In this document: one piece after another, positions 4,820-5,519 of the stretch
Numbering within the stretch: position 1 is the stretch's first letter
How the letters are laid out: every line of letters starts with the position of its first letter
Assembly: GCA_016880695.1 (NCBI GenBank)
Contig: JAEHCY010000330.1
Coordinates: forward strand, 1 to 5,519
Source of the DNA: Chromatiaceae bacterium
Lineage (GTDB): Bacteria; Pseudomonadota; Gammaproteobacteria; Chromatiales; Chromatiaceae
Direction: 5' to 3'
Length of the DNA stretch: 5,519 nucleotides
Program-made: the position numbers and the translations under genes
Notes under the pieces: model-generated
Database searches by the model: none
Told to the model about the DNA's origin: nothing
What the model saw: only the letters and a program-made list of their open reading frames with translations

Positions 4820-5491
4820 TCAGCCGGCGTCGCGGGCTGCGTCGGAAGCTTCTGGTGGCGCGCAGCGTTTGTCCTTGAATTCGCACAGGTCGCACAGAAT
4901 GCAGGTCTCGCAGCGGGGGCGGCGAGCGGTGCAGACGTAGCGCCCGTGGAGGATCAGCCAGTGGTGGGCGTCCTGGAGAAACTCCTTGGGCACCTGATGG
5001 AGCAGCCCCTTCTCCACCGCCAGCGGGGTGCTACCTGGGGCGATACCGAGGCGGTTGGCTACCCGAAAGATGTGGGTATCCACCGCCAGGGTCGGCTGGC
5101 CGAAGGCGGTGTTGAGGATCACATTGGCCGTTTTCCGCCCCACCCCGGGGAGGGACTGCAGCGCCGCGCGCTCAGCGGGTACCTGGCTTGCATACTGATC
5201 GCGCAGGATCTGGCAGGTTTGGATCAGGTGGCGGGCTTTGCTGTTGAACAGACCAATGGTGCGGATATGGTGCTTGAGGCCCTCTTCGCCCAGGGCGAGG
5301 ATGGCCTCGGGCGTGTTGGCCACCGGAAACAGCCGTGCCGTGGCCTCGTTGACGCTCTTGTCGGTGGCCTGGGCGGACAGTACCACCGCCACTAAGAGCT
5401 CGAAGGGCGCGCCGTAGCGGAGCTCGGTGGTGGGCGTGGGATTGGCCGCCCGCAGGCGGATGAAGATCTGGCGGCGCTTCTCGCGGTTCAT
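4820..5491 (-). CDS. nth: Endonuclease III, DNA glycosylase/AP lyase
   Basis: The 223-residue protein is a complete endonuclease III, which removes oxidised pyrimidines from DNA and nicks the abasic site in base excision repair. The helix-hairpin-helix LPGVGRKTA (114-122) holds the catalytic lysine Lys120, and VDTHIFRV holds the catalytic aspartate Asp138, the same numbers as in Escherichia coli Nth. The iron-sulfur loop C-x6-C-x2-C-x5-C uses Cys187, 194, 197 and 203, again identical to E. coli, so a [4Fe-4S] cluster is expected. LSAQATDKSVN (38-48) is the usual N-terminal signature. The C-terminal tail is about 12 residues longer than in E. coli. The ATG at 5491 gives the standard MNREKR start; no clear Shine-Dalgarno precedes it in the 28 bp left before the window edge. 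It is upstream of hvfA in the same direction, with 187 bp between. Confidence 0.97.
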   Translation of the reverse strand: MNREKRRQIFIRLRAANPTPTTELRYGAPFELLVAVVLSAQATDKSVNEATARLFPVANTPEAILALGEEGLKHHIRTIGLFNSKARHLIQTCQILRDQYASQVPAERAALQSLPGVGRKTANVILNTAFGQPTLAVDTHIFRVANRLGIAPGSTPLAVEKGLLHQVPKEFLQDAHHWLILHGRYVCTARRPRCETCILCDLCEFKDKRCAPPEASDAARDAG

Positions 5492-5519
5492 GGGGGCAAA
5501 AGATAGGGGGAAAGTCGCC

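Noticed and set aside
4535..5395. Open frame of 286 codons on the + strand, longer than nth itself.
   Set aside because: Antisense to nth, whose catalytic Lys/Asp and iron-sulfur cysteines are intact; it also crosses the intergenic region.

Overview
The window is a compact, GC-rich piece of bacterial chromosome with no mobile element, RNA gene or CRISPR array that I can see. Gene content (endonuclease III, YbaK-type deacylase, YbhB-type PEBP protein, short hibernation factor, DUF692/DUF2063 RiPP operon) and protein style suggest a proteobacterium, most likely a gammaproteobacterium of the purple-sulfur/Ectothiorhodospira-like kind. That placement is an inference from protein resemblance, not a measured one.

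Layout from left to right. The window opens inside the 3' end of a TGS-domain GTPase gene on the + strand (1-306). It converges on a minus-strand block of three genes: a PEBP/YbhB-like protein (331-807), a 61-residue Cys/His-rich protein that I do not recognise (945-1130), and a YbaK-like aminoacyl-tRNA deacylase (1216-1686). A 253-bp divergent control region follows, with an AT-rich 15-bp palindrome, a minus-strand -10 candidate and a plus-strand sigma-S-like -10 element. From it a two-gene + unit is read: a 69-residue Pro/Glu-repeat microprotein (1940-2149), whose stop codon overlaps the start of a short ribosome hibernation factor (2146-2529).

The right half is read on the minus strand. 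In transcription order it holds nth (5491-4820, endonuclease III), a 187-bp control region, and a three-gene operon hvfA-hvfB-hvfC (4632-2668). The operon makes a secreted Cys-containing precursor with EGKCG repeats, a multinuclear iron oxidative enzyme (MNIO, DUF692) and its DUF2063 partner. By family knowledge the enzyme pair converts core cysteines into copper-binding heterocycles (oxazolone/thioamide in HvfA, thiooxazole in the related bufferins), giving a peptide that binds copper outside the cytoplasm. No DoxX-type gene, often part of such clusters, is present here.

The two items most worth a second look are the Pro-rich microprotein coupled to the hibernation factor, which could act as a polyproline/EF-P-sensitive leader, and the HvfABC locus with its 8-bp direct repeats spaced 21 bp apart upstream of hvfA.
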